Assembly: GCA_015180985.1 (NCBI GenBank)
Contig: CP054185.1
Coordinates: forward strand, 1,419,001 to 1,483,000
From: Flammeovirgaceae bacterium
GTDB taxonomy: Bacteria; Bacteroidota; Bacteroidia; Cytophagales; Cyclobacteriaceae
DNA length: 64,000 nucleotides
Direction: 5' to 3'
Shown: piece by piece, positions 1 to 7,382 of the stretch
Position numbering within the stretch: the first letter of the stretch is position 1
Layout: each line of letters begins with the position of its first letter
The notes under the pieces: model-generated
The model's input: only the letters and a program-made list of their open reading frames with translations
Database searches by the model: none
Told to the model about the DNA's origin: nothing
Translations under genes and position numbers: made by a program

Positions 1-305
1 AATTCGGCCATTACTGCATTGGGGCTTGTACCCAGTGCCAGCGGATGCGCGTGGTCGCGGTAGGCGGTAATCCACTTGTCGCCTTTCGTAAGAGCCGTGG
101 CTGCTCCGGCTGCGCAGGCTTCCTGACCTATATATAGATGACAAAAGCCTTTTATCTTTTGCATACCATAAAGCTGGCCTGCCTTTTCTTCGAACCTGCG
201 CATCAGCAACATGCTTTCAAACCAGAACAGGTAGGTTTCCTTTGAGAACTCCGTTTTACCGGTTTTGGAAGGCTCACTTTTGGTAGCTTTGGTTGTCGTT
301 GCCAT
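1..305 (-). CDS. pdhA: Pyruvate dehydrogenase E1 component, alpha subunit (5' part)
   Basis: Only the first 101 codons are inside the window; the gene continues past position 1. The ATG is at 305-303. The translated part has a short charged N-terminal tail followed by the start of a thiamine-diphosphate-dependent dehydrogenase: a segment reading FESMLLMRRFEEKAGQLYG, then GFCHLYIGQEACAAG and ITAYRDHAHPLA, which are typical of E1-alpha subunits where the RRFEE helix and YRDH loop border the cofactor pocket. By family knowledge it decarboxylates pyruvate and passes the acetyl group to the E2 lipoyl domain, feeding acetyl-CoA to the TCA cycle. It is transcribed away from recF, with 70 nt between the two starts. 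A branched-chain 2-oxoacid E1-alpha cannot be excluded from this fragment alone, but the match favours PdhA. Confidence 0.9.
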   Translation of the reverse strand, partial: MATTTKATKSEPSKTGKTEFSKETYLFWFESMLLMRRFEEKAGQLYGMQKIKGFCHLYIGQEACAAGAATALTKGDKWITAYRDHAHPLALGTSPNAVMAE

Positions 306-375
306 ATCTCTATTTTTGATAGGAACTGCGAAAATAATCGCCCAAACGGCAAACGCCAAAGTAATTCAGTTAATC

Positions 376-1476
376 GTGCAACTTACCAACCTGCGGCTTA
401 GTAATTTCAGAAACTATGAGGAGGCCAACCTGGAATTTCCATCAAAAATTACCTGCCTGGTTGGATTAAATGGTAGCGGAAAAACCAGCCTGCTGGAGGC
501 TATTCATTATTTATCTTCCACCCGTAGTTTTCTGGGTGTTCCGGATAACCAACTTTTGCGTTACGGGGCCAGTTATTTTTCCGTTCAGGGTAGTTTTAGT
601 ATGACTGATAACTGCCATGAGGTGGCCTGTCAGGTGCAACCGGGCGTCAAAAAAATATTCAGCATTAACGGTAAGGAATATGAAAAACTGAGTGAACACG
701 TTGGAAGATTTCCGGTAGTGGTGATAGCCCCCACGGATATTGACCTTGTTCGCGATGGAAGCGAAACGCGAAGGAAATTTTTTGACAGCATCATTTCGCA
801 GGTTGATACGGCTTACCTGAATAGGCTGGTTACTTACAATAAAGTGTTGAAGCAACGCAACAGCCTTTTGACGCTCTTTGCAGAGCGAAAATTTCAGGAT
901 TTGCAGTTGTTGCAATCGTACGATGAGCAGTTGGTGAATACCGGTGTACCGATTGCAGACAGGCGAAAACAATTTATACAAGAGTTTAAACCGTTTTTTG
1001 ATGCTGCTTACTCCTTTGTTGCCGGAGGTGAAGAGGGAGCAGCAGTGAATTATCACACAGCCGTTGCCAATGCAGATTATGTGCAGGCATTGGAAAGAAG
1101 CCTGCAGCGCGACCTGGCCCTGCAACGAACCCACGTGGGTATTCACCGCGATGATTTTGAATTTAAGTTCGCACATGGCGAGTTAAAGAAACTGGGTTCG
1201 CAGGGTCAGCAAAAGTCATTTTTGGTTGCTCTTAAACTGGCCCAGCTAGAGTGGCTCAACCGGTATAAAGGCTTTTATTCCATTCTGTTGGTGGATGATA
1301 TTATGGATAAGCTGGATGATGTTCGTATGAAGCATGTATTGGAGCGGGTGTCGTCACACCAAACCGGTCAGCTTTTTATTACAGATGCTGCTGTCGATCG
1401 GGCATCAACCCTTTTTAAACATTTGCAATCAGAATATGATATCTTTAACGTAAACCGGGGAGTTATCAGCAGGTAA
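376..1476 (+). CDS. recF: DNA replication and repair protein RecF
   Basis: SMC-like ABC ATPase that with RecO and RecR loads RecA at ssDNA gaps. With the GTG at 376 as start the protein is 366 aa, normal for RecF, and begins with the family-typical QLTNLRLSNFRNY. An upstream in-frame TTG/ATG extension (from 265) would overlap pdhA and add a non-family tail, so it is not used. Walker A GLNGSGKT is at about residues 30-37, the ABC signature GSQGQQKS at about 274-281 and Walker B LLVDDIMDKLD at about 304-314. It is followed after 2 nt by a DciA/DUF721 gene, a pairing common in bacteria where both serve replication or repair. No unusual features besides the GTG start. Confidence 0.95.
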   Translation: MQLTNLRLSNFRNYEEANLEFPSKITCLVGLNGSGKTSLLEAIHYLSSTRSFLGVPDNQLLRYGASYFSVQGSFSMTDNCHEVACQVQPGVKKIFSINGKEYEKLSEHVGRFPVVVIAPTDIDLVRDGSETRRKFFDSIISQVDTAYLNRLVTYNKVLKQRNSLLTLFAERKFQDLQLLQSYDEQLVNTGVPIADRRKQFIQEFKPFFDAAYSFVAGGEEGAAVNYHTAVANADYVQALERSLQRDLALQRTHVGIHRDDFEFKFAHGELKKLGSQGQQKSFLVALKLAQLEWLNRYKGFYSILLVDDIMDKLDDVRMKHVLERVSSHQTGQLFITDAAVDRASTLFKHLQSEYDIFNVNRGVISR

Positions 1477-1478
1477 AC

Positions 1479-1781
1479 ATGGGTGATAAACGAAATAAAG
1501 GCAATACGCAGTCTATCGCTGAGGCTATCCGGGGCTTACTGAATTCCTATCGCCTGGAAACAAAATTTGATGAGGCCACCATTATTGCCTCCTGGCAAGA
1601 CCTAGTCGGAACCCCTATCGCCAACCGTACCAAAAAAGTATTTATCCGAAACAGGATACTTTATGTTGAGTTCAATACACCCTCCATGAAAAACGATTTC
1701 ATTCTTCATAAGGGCAAAATTCTGGCATTATTTCAGGAACGCTTTGGAAAGCAGGTCGTAAACGACATTGTTATACTGTAA
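1479..1781 (+). CDS. DUF721 / DciA-like protein
   Basis: Protein of 100 aa matching the DUF721 (DciA-like) pattern: an N-terminal helix (SIAEAIRGLLNSY), then a central IIASWQDLVGTPIANRTKKVF segment (tryptophan followed by VG and a TxxxxI strand), then a beta hairpin with ILYVEFNTPSMKNDF and a C-terminal helix. DciA proteins are the ancestral loaders of the replicative helicase DnaB; the short Bacteroidota members contain just the KH-like core. It starts 2 nt after the recF stop, so it is cotranscribed and perhaps translationally coupled. Function as helicase loader is inferred from family and context. Confidence 0.8.
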   Translation: MGDKRNKGNTQSIAEAIRGLLNSYRLETKFDEATIIASWQDLVGTPIANRTKKVFIRNRILYVEFNTPSMKNDFILHKGKILALFQERFGKQVVNDIVIL

Positions 1782-1815
1782 CGCACCTGTCCGTTCAGGA
1801 GCGTTCCTTAAAATG

Positions 1816-1846
1816 TTTGACGAAACCAAAAAACCGTATAATTTTG
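1816..1846 (+). promoter_or_regulatory. Promoter of the tRNA-Tyr/Gly/Thr-tuf unit
   Basis: TTTG at 1816-1819 and TAATTTTG at 1839-1846 with a 19-nt spacer, an exact match to the Bacteroidota primary sigma consensus (TTTG / TAnnTTTG). Predicted start is near 1853, about 115 nt before tRNA-Tyr. It lies in the 186-nt gap after the DciA-like gene. Confidence 0.75.
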
Positions 1847-1967
1847 CACTCCTCATTTTAAAAAACCTGATTTCAGGTGCATAAAGCGAGGTTTTAAAAG
1901 GCGTTCATCGGCATACTTTGGGGATTGGCAAATGGCATGAGATGGCCCCGATTTCCAAACTGAAACT

Positions 1968-2050
1968 GGGGGAATACCAAAGCGGCCAACTGGGACAGAC
2001 TGTAAATCTGTTGTCTTATGACTTCCTAGGTTCGAATCCTAGTTCCCCCA
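1968..2050 (+). tRNA. tRNA-Tyr (anticodon GTA)
   Basis: Class II tRNA of 83 nt. Acceptor GGGGGAA (1968-1974) pairs with TTCCCCC (2043-2049), discriminator A. Anticodon stem ACAGA/TCTGT with loop CTGTAAA gives anticodon GTA. A long variable arm precedes the T arm (CTAGG TTCGAAT CCTAG). No encoded CCA. First of a tRNA cluster leading to tuf. Confidence 0.97.
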
Positions 2051-2120
2051 CCCAATTGTGAGTGACGATTGTAGGCTTTGGAAAACTCTGAGTTCTGCAA
2101 TCTAAAGCGTCAATTGAAAC

Positions 2121-2191
2121 GCGGGAGTCCAGACGTTGCTGTGCAAGTCTGGATGCAGACAAGGCTTCGCCTTCGTCTGCATAGCTCAGTT
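2121..2191 (+). repeat. tRNA-Gly 5'-half fragment split by the double-hairpin element
   Basis: Positions 2121-2127 (GCGGGAG) and 2182-2191 (TAGCTCAGTT) together equal the first 17 nt of the intact tRNA-Gly that begins at 2246. The two pieces are separated by the 54-nt element at 2128-2181. After 2191 the similarity to the tRNA fades. This is a broken partial duplication, not a functional tRNA. Confidence 0.6.
2128..2181 (+). repeat. Double-hairpin element, copy 1 (54 nt)
   Basis: Starts TCC and ends GCA. Hairpin one: TCCAGAC (2128-2134) with GTCTGGA (2147-2153), with an inner TTGC/GCAA stem. One T spacer. Hairpin two: GCAGAC (2155-2160) with GTCTGC (2175-2180), with an inner AGGC/GCCT stem. 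It follows GGGAG directly and is followed by T, exactly like copy 2 at 4208-4259, and the stems of the two copies differ by compensatory base pairs. No protein is encoded. Confidence 0.65.
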
Positions 2192-2245
2192 AAAATGAGC
2201 CTCAAGATGGCAGAGAAGTTCTCTTAATAAATGAGGAGAAAACAG

Positions 2246-2318
2246 GCGGGAGTAGCTCAGTTGGTAGAGCGGCAGCCTTCCAAGCTGCAGGTCGCGGGTT
2301 CGAGCCTCGTCTCCCGCT
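2246..2318 (+). tRNA. tRNA-Gly (anticodon TCC)
   Basis: Acceptor GCGGGAG (2246-2252) pairs with CTCCCGC (2311-2317). D arm GCTCAGTTGGTAGAGC, anticodon stem GCAGC/GCTGC with loop CTTCCAA (anticodon TCC), T arm CGGGTTCGAGCC. 73 nt, no encoded CCA. Confidence 0.97.
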
Positions 2319-2330
2319 CTGAGTTCAGTT

Positions 2331-2387
2331 GTTAGTTACCGGTTGTTGGTTGTTAGAGAACAAGCGATTAACAACCAACAACTAACG
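2331..2387 (+). repeat. Imperfect inverted repeat between tRNA-Gly and tRNA-Thr
   Basis: GTTAGTT plus GGTTGTTGGTTGTT (2331-2354) faces AACAACCAACAACTAAC (2371-2387) across a short loop; the left arm has a 4-nt ACCG insertion. The arms are made of simple GTTGTTG-type sequence, as often found in intergenic DNA of this phylum. It may fold in the tRNA precursor; there is no T tract, so it is not a normal terminator. Confidence 0.5.
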
Positions 2388-2395
2388 GCCAGTAT

Positions 2396-2467
<72 letters not shown>

Positions 2468-2538
2468 CAGGTATATGATGCATTCGGATGCCGAAGTGAA
2501 TCAAGCCGTGATTCACGTAAAAATTATTGATTGATAGT

Positions 2539-2595
2539 AAAACCATGTTATTTCCGGGTGCGTAGCGAACACCGGTAACGGAAATGTTTGGTTTT
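2539..2595 (+). promoter_or_regulatory. Structured leader of tuf
   Basis: In the 252-nt stretch between tRNA-Thr and tuf, two nested stems can form: AAAACCA (2539-2545) with TGGTTTT (2589-2595), and ATTTCCG (2550-2556) with CGGAAAT (2579-2585). A separate small hairpin lies at about 2495-2515 (GTGAATCA/TGATTCAC). No T tract follows, so it is not a terminator; a leader or RNA-processing role is inference. A possible TTTG box at 2671-2674 has no good partner at the -7 position. Confidence 0.4.
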
Positions 2596-2719
2596 CCGAA
2601 TAAACCCTTATTCGACAGGCTTACCATGTTTAGGGTGTGTGCTTCTTAATAAGTTAAGAGGTAATATTGATTTGTAACAACTTAAATTGATTTATACACT
2701 TTAAACTGGATTTTCAACA

Positions 2720-3907
2720 ATGGCTAAAGAAACATTTGATCGTTCGAAACCCCACGTAAACGTTGGTACCATCGGTCACGTTGACCACGGTAAAACAACC
2801 CTTACTGCGGCTATCACCAAAGTGCTCGCGAAGAAAGGTCTCGCTGCTGAGCGCGACTTCTCTTCTATTGACAACGCTCCCGAAGAAAAAGAGCGTGGAA
2901 TTACCATCAACACCTCACACGTTGAGTATCAGACTGAAAAGCGTCACTACGCACACGTTGACTGTCCCGGTCACGCTGACTATGTAAAGAACATGGTTAC
3001 CGGTGCCGCGCAGATGGACGGTGCCATTCTTGTAGTGGCCGCCACCGATGGTCCCATGCCTCAAACCCGCGAGCACATCCTGCTGGCCCGCCAGGTAGGT
3101 GTACCTGCCCTGGTAGTATTTATGAACAAGGTCGACCTTGTAGATGACCCTGAATTACTTGACCTGGTTGAAATGGAAGTACGCGAATTGCTTTCTTCCT
3201 ATGATTTCCCTGGCGACAAAATTCCTGTAATCCGTGGTTCGGCCCTTGGCGGACTGAATGGCGAGCCGAAGTGGGTTGAAAAAATTGAAGAACTGATGAA
3301 TGCGGTTGATGAGTACATCCCGCTGCCGGTTCGGTTGATTGACAAGGACTTCCTGATGCCGGTTGAAGACGTCTTCTCAATTACCGGTCGGGGTACGGTA
3401 GCCACCGGGCGTATTGAGCGCGGTGTTATCAAAACCGGTGATGCCGTTCAGATTCTCGGCATGGGTGCCGAAAACCTTTCGTCAGTTATTACCGGTGTGG
3501 AGATGTTCCGCAAGATTCTTGACAGAGGCGAAGCCGGTGACAACGTAGGGTTGTTGCTCCGTGGTATTGAAAAAGACCAAATCCGCAGGGGTATGGTTAT
3601 TTGCAAACCCGGTTCCGTAACTCCGCACGCTAAATTTAAAGCCGAAGTTTACGTTCTGTCTAAAGAAGAAGGCGGCCGTCATACCCCGTTCTTTAACAAG
3701 TATCGTCCGCAGTTCTATTTCCGCACTACCGATGTTACCGGTGAGATTAAACTCCCTGCCGGTGTTGAAATGGTTATGCCTGGCGATAACATTTCCATTG
3801 AGGTTGAATTGATCAACAAAATCGCTATGGAAAAGGGACTCCGTTTCGCTATCCGCGAGGGTGGTCGTACGGTAGGTTCCGGTCAGGTAACTGAAATCCT
3901 CGACTAA
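2720..3907 (+). CDS. tuf: Elongation factor Tu
   Basis: GTPase that delivers aminoacyl-tRNA to the ribosomal A site. 395 aa, full length. Visible motifs: P-loop [10 protein letters not shown] near residues 19-28, switch region [17 protein letters not shown] near 81-88, NKVD for guanine specificity near 136-139, then the two beta-barrel domains ending in [13 protein letters not shown]. The ATG at 2720 gives the standard [14 protein letters not shown] start. It sits between tRNA-Thr and tRNA-Trp rather than behind fusA, so the str operon further on lacks tuf. A strong terminator follows. Expression probably comes from the tRNA promoter at 1816 and possibly a local one. Confidence 0.99.
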   Translation: MAKETFDRSKPHVNVGTIGHVDHGKTTLTAAITKVLAKKGLAAERDFSSIDNAPEEKERGITINTSHVEYQTEKRHYAHVDCPGHADYVKNMVTGAAQMDGAILVVAATDGPMPQTREHILLARQVGVPALVVFMNKVDLVDDPELLDLVEMEVRELLSSYDFPGDKIPVIRGSALGGLNGEPKWVEKIEELMNAVDEYIPLPVRLIDKDFLMPVEDVFSITGRGTVATGRIERGVIKTGDAVQILGMGAENLSSVITGVEMFRKILDRGEAGDNVGLLLRGIEKDQIRRGMVICKPGSVTPHAKFKAEVYVLSKEEGGRHTPFFNKYRPQFYFRTTDVTGEIKLPAGVEMVMPGDNISIEVELINKIAMEKGLRFAIREGGRTVGSGQVTEILD

Positions 3908-3948
3908 ACAGTAAATCAACAGGTTAGCCCAATTACCAAGGGGCATGG

Positions 3949-3988
3949 AAAGGCGTTTCTGAATTTTTAAGAAGCGCCTTTGTTTTAT
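3949..3988 (+). terminator. Rho-independent terminator of tuf
   Basis: Stem AAAGGCG (3949-3955) with CGCCTTT (3975-3981), extended by TTCT/AGAA, followed by TGTTTTAT. The -33 box of the next promoter (TTTG 3979-3982) lies in its end. Confidence 0.85.
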
Positions 3989-4009
3989 ACATTACTCTTT
4001 CTACCTTTG
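3979..4009 (+). promoter_or_regulatory. Promoter of tRNA-Trp-secE-nusG-ribosomal protein operon
   Basis: TTTG at 3979-3982, 19-nt spacer, TACCTTTG at 4002-4009: full match to the Bacteroidota consensus. Predicted start near 4016, about 90 nt before tRNA-Trp. The same TACCTTTGCAG string recurs at the rpsL promoter. Confidence 0.85.
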
Positions 4010-4104
4010 CAGTCCTTTTGGGTTTCGCGAGGTTTGATGGTGTAATCTGGTGTTTCTCAAGAGGTTGTGAGTCTGCAAGCTCTGGGGTTAAAGCCGGTTT
4101 TTTT

Positions 4105-4177
<73 letters not shown>

Positions 4178-4200
4178 CGAAGGTAATTCAGGTGGAAAGC

Positions 4201-4280
4201 CTGGGAGTCCTGACAAGCCGTTACAACGGTTGGTCAGGATGCTGATCGGAGCATCAGCATTCGAGTCTCTCCACCCGTGC
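4201..4280 (+). repeat. tRNA-Trp 3'-end duplication split by the double-hairpin element
   Basis: CTGGGAG (4201-4207) and the 21 nt at 4260-4280 reproduce, without mismatch, positions 4151-4178 of tRNA-Trp (T arm, acceptor strand and the next base). The 52-nt element at 4208-4259 separates the two parts. Weaker similarity continues about 20 nt beyond the tRNA end. It has no anticodon part and cannot be a tRNA by itself. Confidence 0.85.
4208..4259 (+). repeat. Double-hairpin element, copy 2 (52 nt)
   Basis: Starts TCC and ends GCA like copy 1. Hairpin one: TCCTGAC (4208-4214) with GTCAGGA (4233-4239). One T. Hairpin two: GCTGAT (4241-4246) with ATCAGC (4253-4258). The insertion point between GGGAG and TTCGAG is fixed exactly by comparison with the intact tRNA-Trp sequence at 4153-4163. 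Confidence 0.75.
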
Positions 4281-4336
4281 AAAGTAAATTCCGGGTTAAA
4301 CCCGGTCAGAACAATAAAACGCGAAAGGCCTTAGTC

Positions 4337-4528
4337 ATGCAAAAACTTACCACCTATATCGCAGAGTCCTGGGATGAAATCAAAAACAAGGTTTCATGGT
4401 CAAGCTATAAGGAGTTGCAGGGCAGTGCCATCCTGGTGCTGGTTGCTTCCACCATTTTTGCGCTTGTAATTGGCGGTATTGATTGGGTTTTTAAAACGGG
4501 GTTAGAGTGGTTTTACCGTGAATTTTAA
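4337..4528 (+). CDS. secE: Preprotein translocase subunit SecE
   Basis: Small 63-aa single-span SecE of the short bacterial type. The ATG at 4337 gives MQKLTTYIAESWDEI; the amphipathic helix with SWSSYKELQGSAI precedes one transmembrane helix at about residues 31-52. It stabilises SecY in the protein-export channel of the inner membrane. Any longer start would extend back into the tRNA-Trp duplication and is rejected. The stop codon abuts the nusG ATG (TAAATG), as in the classical secE-nusG pair. Confidence 0.95.
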   Translation: MQKLTTYIAESWDEIKNKVSWSSYKELQGSAILVLVASTIFALVIGGIDWVFKTGLEWFYREF

Positions 4529-5098
4529 ATGGCAGCGGTGATGGGCGAGTTAAAGTGGTATGTTCTTCGGGTAATCAGCGGCCAGGAAAAAAAGGTTAAG
4601 ACCTACCTGGAAAACGAGATTGAACGGGAAAAACTAAGGGAGTATATCCCGCAGGTGTTAATCCCTTCGGAAAAAGTGTACGAAATGCGTGGCGGTAAAA
4701 AGCGCGTACGGGAGAGAAATTTCTTTCCGGGTTATGTGCTGATTTCAGCCGACTTGTCGCATGGAGAGGCATTTCACTCGGTAAACAACATCCCGGGTGT
4801 TATTGGTTTTTTAGGCAGCAATGGTACGGGGTCCTCAAAAGATCCGGTTCCGCTCCGGCAATCCGAAGTAAACCGCATTTTAGGAAAGGTTGACGAGATA
4901 GACACGTTTGATGAAAAACTGGAAACCCCGTTTATCAAAGGCGAGTCGGTTAAAGTAATGGATGGACCTTTCAGCGGGTTTACCGGCACAGTTGAAGAGA
5001 TATTTGAAGAGAAAAAGAAACTGAATGTGATGGTAAAAATATTCGGCCGCAATACACCGGTGGAATTGAATTACATGCAGGTTGAGAAATTAGATTAA
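4529..5098 (+). CDS. nusG: Transcription termination/antitermination factor NusG
   Basis: 189 aa. N-terminal NGN domain ([20 protein letters not shown], later NFFPGYVLI and IPGVIGFLG) that binds the RNA polymerase clamp helices, then a C-terminal KOW domain ([19 protein letters not shown]) that contacts Rho, NusE or the ribosome. The start at 4529 directly follows the secE stop; an internal ATG at codon 5 is an alternative. Neighbours secE and rplK are the standard ones. There is no species-specific insertion between the domains. Confidence 0.97.
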   Translation: MAAVMGELKWYVLRVISGQEKKVKTYLENEIEREKLREYIPQVLIPSEKVYEMRGGKKRVRERNFFPGYVLISADLSHGEAFHSVNNIPGVIGFLGSNGTGSSKDPVPLRQSEVNRILGKVDEIDTFDEKLETPFIKGESVKVMDGPFSGFTGTVEEIFEEKKKLNVMVKIFGRNTPVELNYMQVEKLD

Positions 5099-5108
5099 GA
5101 ACACAGAT

Positions 5109-5552
5109 ATGGCAAAGGAAGTAACAGGGTATTTGAAATTACAGGTAAAAGGAGGCGCGGCCAATCCGTCACCACCAATCGGTCCGGCTTTGGGTAGCAA
5201 GGGTCTAAACATCATGGATTTTTGCAAACAGTTTAATGCGCGTACACAGGACAAACCCGGACAGTTATTGCCGGTGCTGATTACCATCTACAATGATAAG
5301 TCGTTTGACTTCGTCATCAAAACACCTCCGGCTGCTAACCTCATTCTGGAGGCCATGAAAAAGCAGAAAGGTTCCGCTGAACCAAACAGGAACAAAATCG
5401 GCTCCATTACCTGGGACCAGGTAAAAAAAATAGCCGAAACAAAAATGCCCGATCTGAACGCTTTTAAAATTGAATCGGCAATGAAAATGATTGCCGGTAC
5501 GGCCCGCAGTATGGGTGTTACTGTATCAGGAACACCTCCGTGGAAAAACTAA
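5109..5552 (+). CDS. rplK: 50S ribosomal protein L11
   Basis: 147 aa, standard length. N-terminal domain [21 protein letters not shown] is the conserved proline-rich helix target of thiostrepton and release factors; the C-terminal domain binding 23S rRNA ends with GTARSMGV. Part of the GTPase-associated centre and needed for RelA activation. It starts 10 nt after nusG and precedes rplA in the same operon. Confidence 0.98.
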   Translation: MAKEVTGYLKLQVKGGAANPSPPIGPALGSKGLNIMDFCKQFNARTQDKPGQLLPVLITIYNDKSFDFVIKTPPAANLILEAMKKQKGSAEPNRNKIGSITWDQVKKIAETKMPDLNAFKIESAMKMIAGTARSMGVTVSGTPPWKN

Positions 5553-5580
5553 AACTTGGTTGACGGTTACTTAAAAAGTC

Positions 5581-6279
5581 ATGGCACGTATATCAAAAAA
5601 CAGAAAAGCCGTAATTGGCAAGTATAACCTCGAAAAGGAATATTCGCTGGAGGATGCTTCAAAAATGCTGAAGGAAATTACCTTCACCAAGTTCGATGCC
5701 TCCGTTGATCTGGATGTTCGCCTGGGCGTGGATCCGAAAAAATCCGACCAGATGGTTCGCGGAGTAGTGTCACTGCCGCACGGCATCGGCAAGACCGTCC
5801 GCGTACTGGTACTTTGCACGCCTGATAAGGTTCAGGAAGCAAAAGATGCCGGGGCTGACCATGTTGGTCTTGACGATTACATCCAGAAAATTGAAGGCGG
5901 CTGGACGGATATCGATGTGATCATCTGTACTCCCACCGTAATGGCCAAGGTAGGTAAACTTGGCAAGGTGTTAGGCCCCCGCGGCTTAATGCCCAACCCC
6001 AAATCAGGAACTGTTACGCTCGAAGTCGGTAAAGCCGTCAAAGAAGTAAAGGCCGGTAAAATCGATTTCAAAATAGATAAGGCTGGAATCATTCACGTCA
6101 GCATCGGGAAAGCTTCCTTCCCGGCTGAAAAAATCAGGGATAACGCCCTGGAAATGATCCAGACGATTGCCAAACTGAAACCCGCATCCGCGAAAGGTGC
6201 CTACTTCAAAAGTATCAGCATCTCGTCAACGATGAGTCCGGGTATTCGGATTGACACGAGTACAATTGCTGGTATTTAA
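5581..6279 (+). CDS. rplA: 50S ribosomal protein L1
   Basis: 232 aa. Forms the L1 stalk that moves E-site tRNA, and in many bacteria represses its own operon. Conserved segments [41 protein letters not shown] and [14 protein letters not shown] are present. Standard place between rplK and rplJ. No obvious L1-binding mimic was recognised in the short gaps. Confidence 0.98.
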   Translation: MARISKNRKAVIGKYNLEKEYSLEDASKMLKEITFTKFDASVDLDVRLGVDPKKSDQMVRGVVSLPHGIGKTVRVLVLCTPDKVQEAKDAGADHVGLDDYIQKIEGGWTDIDVIICTPTVMAKVGKLGKVLGPRGLMPNPKSGTVTLEVGKAVKEVKAGKIDFKIDKAGIIHVSIGKASFPAEKIRDNALEMIQTIAKLKPASAKGAYFKSISISSTMSPGIRIDTSTIAGI

Positions 6280-6291
6280 GAAAACTGTAAC

Positions 6292-6822
6292 ATGACCAGA
6301 GAAGAAAAAGCACAGATCATTGAGGAGCTTGAAAAGAAGTTTGCGGCCCACTCACACTTCTACCTTACCGATGCAGGCGGGTTAACCGTTGAGCAGGTAA
6401 ACTTATTCCGTAGAATGTGTTTCAAGAGCGGCATTGAATATGGCGTGTATAAAAACACGCTTATTCGCAAGGCACTCGAAAGACGCGAAGGAGTGGATTA
6501 CTCTCCGCTTTTTAAAGTGCTCCATGGTTTTTCGGGGGTCATCTTCTCCAAAGAAGCTGGCAACACCCCGGCAAAAGTCATTAAGGAGTTCAGAAAAAAG
6601 CTGGAAGGCAAACCGGTTTTAAAAGCGGCCTCCATCGACTCCGATTTTTTCATCGGGGATGAAAACCTGAATACGCTGGCTGAGCTCAAGAGTAAAAACG
6701 AGCTCATTGGCGAAATCATTTCATTGCTGCAATCTCCGGCTAAGAACGTTATCTCGGCTCTGTTAAGTGGCGAGCATAAGGTAGCCGGGCTGGTTAAAGC
6801 ATTAGAAACACGTGGTAAATAA
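6292..6822 (+). CDS. rplJ: 50S ribosomal protein L10
   Basis: 176 aa. Carries the L7/L12 dimers at the base of the stalk; C-terminal helix (LLSGEHKVAGLVKALE) is the L12-binding part. N-terminal TREEKAQIIEELEKKF and the YGVYKNTLIRKAL motif are conserved. Starts 12 nt after rplA, so there is no long L10 leader of the enterobacterial kind here. Confidence 0.97.
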   Translation: MTREEKAQIIEELEKKFAAHSHFYLTDAGGLTVEQVNLFRRMCFKSGIEYGVYKNTLIRKALERREGVDYSPLFKVLHGFSGVIFSKEAGNTPAKVIKEFRKKLEGKPVLKAASIDSDFFIGDENLNTLAELKSKNELIGEIISLLQSPAKNVISALLSGEHKVAGLVKALETRGK

Positions 6823-6856
6823 TTGTTGAATCAAAAATTTTAAATCTAAAGTTAAC

Positions 6857-7237
6857 ATGGCGGACATTAAATCACTCGGAGATCAACTTGTTGAACTCAC
6901 CGTAAAAGAAGTAAACGAACTGGCATCCTACCTGAAGGAAACCTATGGCATTGAACCGGCCGCTGCAGCGGTTGCAGTTGCAGGCCCTGCTGCCGGTGGT
7001 GGCGCTGGCGCTCCTGCTGCTGAAAAAACCAACTTCGATGTTGTGTTAAAAGCCCCCGGTGCCAACAAACTTCAAATCGTAAAGCTGGTGAAAGAACTTA
7101 CCGGTCTTGGCCTGAAAGAAGCTAAAGATGTGGTAGACGGTGCACCGAAAACCATAAAAGAAGGATTACCGAAAGACGAAGCCGAAAACCTGAAGAAGCA
7201 ACTCGTTGAGGCTGGTGCCGAAGTTGAGTTGAAGTAA
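6857..7237 (+). CDS. rplL: 50S ribosomal protein L7/L12
   Basis: 126 aa. N-terminal dimerisation helices, an alanine/glycine-rich hinge at about residues 35-55, and the C-terminal factor-binding domain with [19 protein letters not shown] and the [11 protein letters not shown] loop. Recruits translation GTPases. Leader is very A/T-rich with no Shine-Dalgarno sequence, as usual in this phylum. Confidence 0.98.
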   Translation: MADIKSLGDQLVELTVKEVNELASYLKETYGIEPAAAAVAVAGPAAGGGAGAPAAEKTNFDVVLKAPGANKLQIVKLVKELTGLGLKEAKDVVDGAPKTIKEGLPKDEAENLKKQLVEAGAEVELK

Positions 7238-7277
7238 CTTCTTGAAGACGCTGGGTACCGTCTGAAAAGTAAGGTTC

Positions 7278-7312
7278 AGACCTCGCCCCGGTTGCAAGCC
7301 GGAGTGAGGTCT
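7278..7312 (+). promoter_or_regulatory. Hairpin in the rplL-rpoB gap
   Basis: AGACCTC (7278-7284) pairs with GAGGTCT (7306-7312), enclosing CCGG/CCGG-like inner pairing (CCGGTTGCAAGCCGG). The 145-nt gap has no T tract after the hairpin. In Escherichia coli the equivalent gap carries an attenuator and RNase III site; a similar processing or attenuation role here is inference. Confidence 0.5.
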
Positions 7313-7382
7313 ATTCCTGTTTATACGTGGCCTGTTACCCGCCACAAAACCGTCCGGGACTTGAACATTAAACGTTAACACC

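Noticed and set aside
511-1176. 221-codon frame antisense to recF
   Set aside because: Shadow of recF; low-complexity residues and no domain.
2671-2700. Separate tuf promoter with TTTG at 2671
   Set aside because: No TAnnTTTG at the right spacing; only a weak TACACTTT is present.
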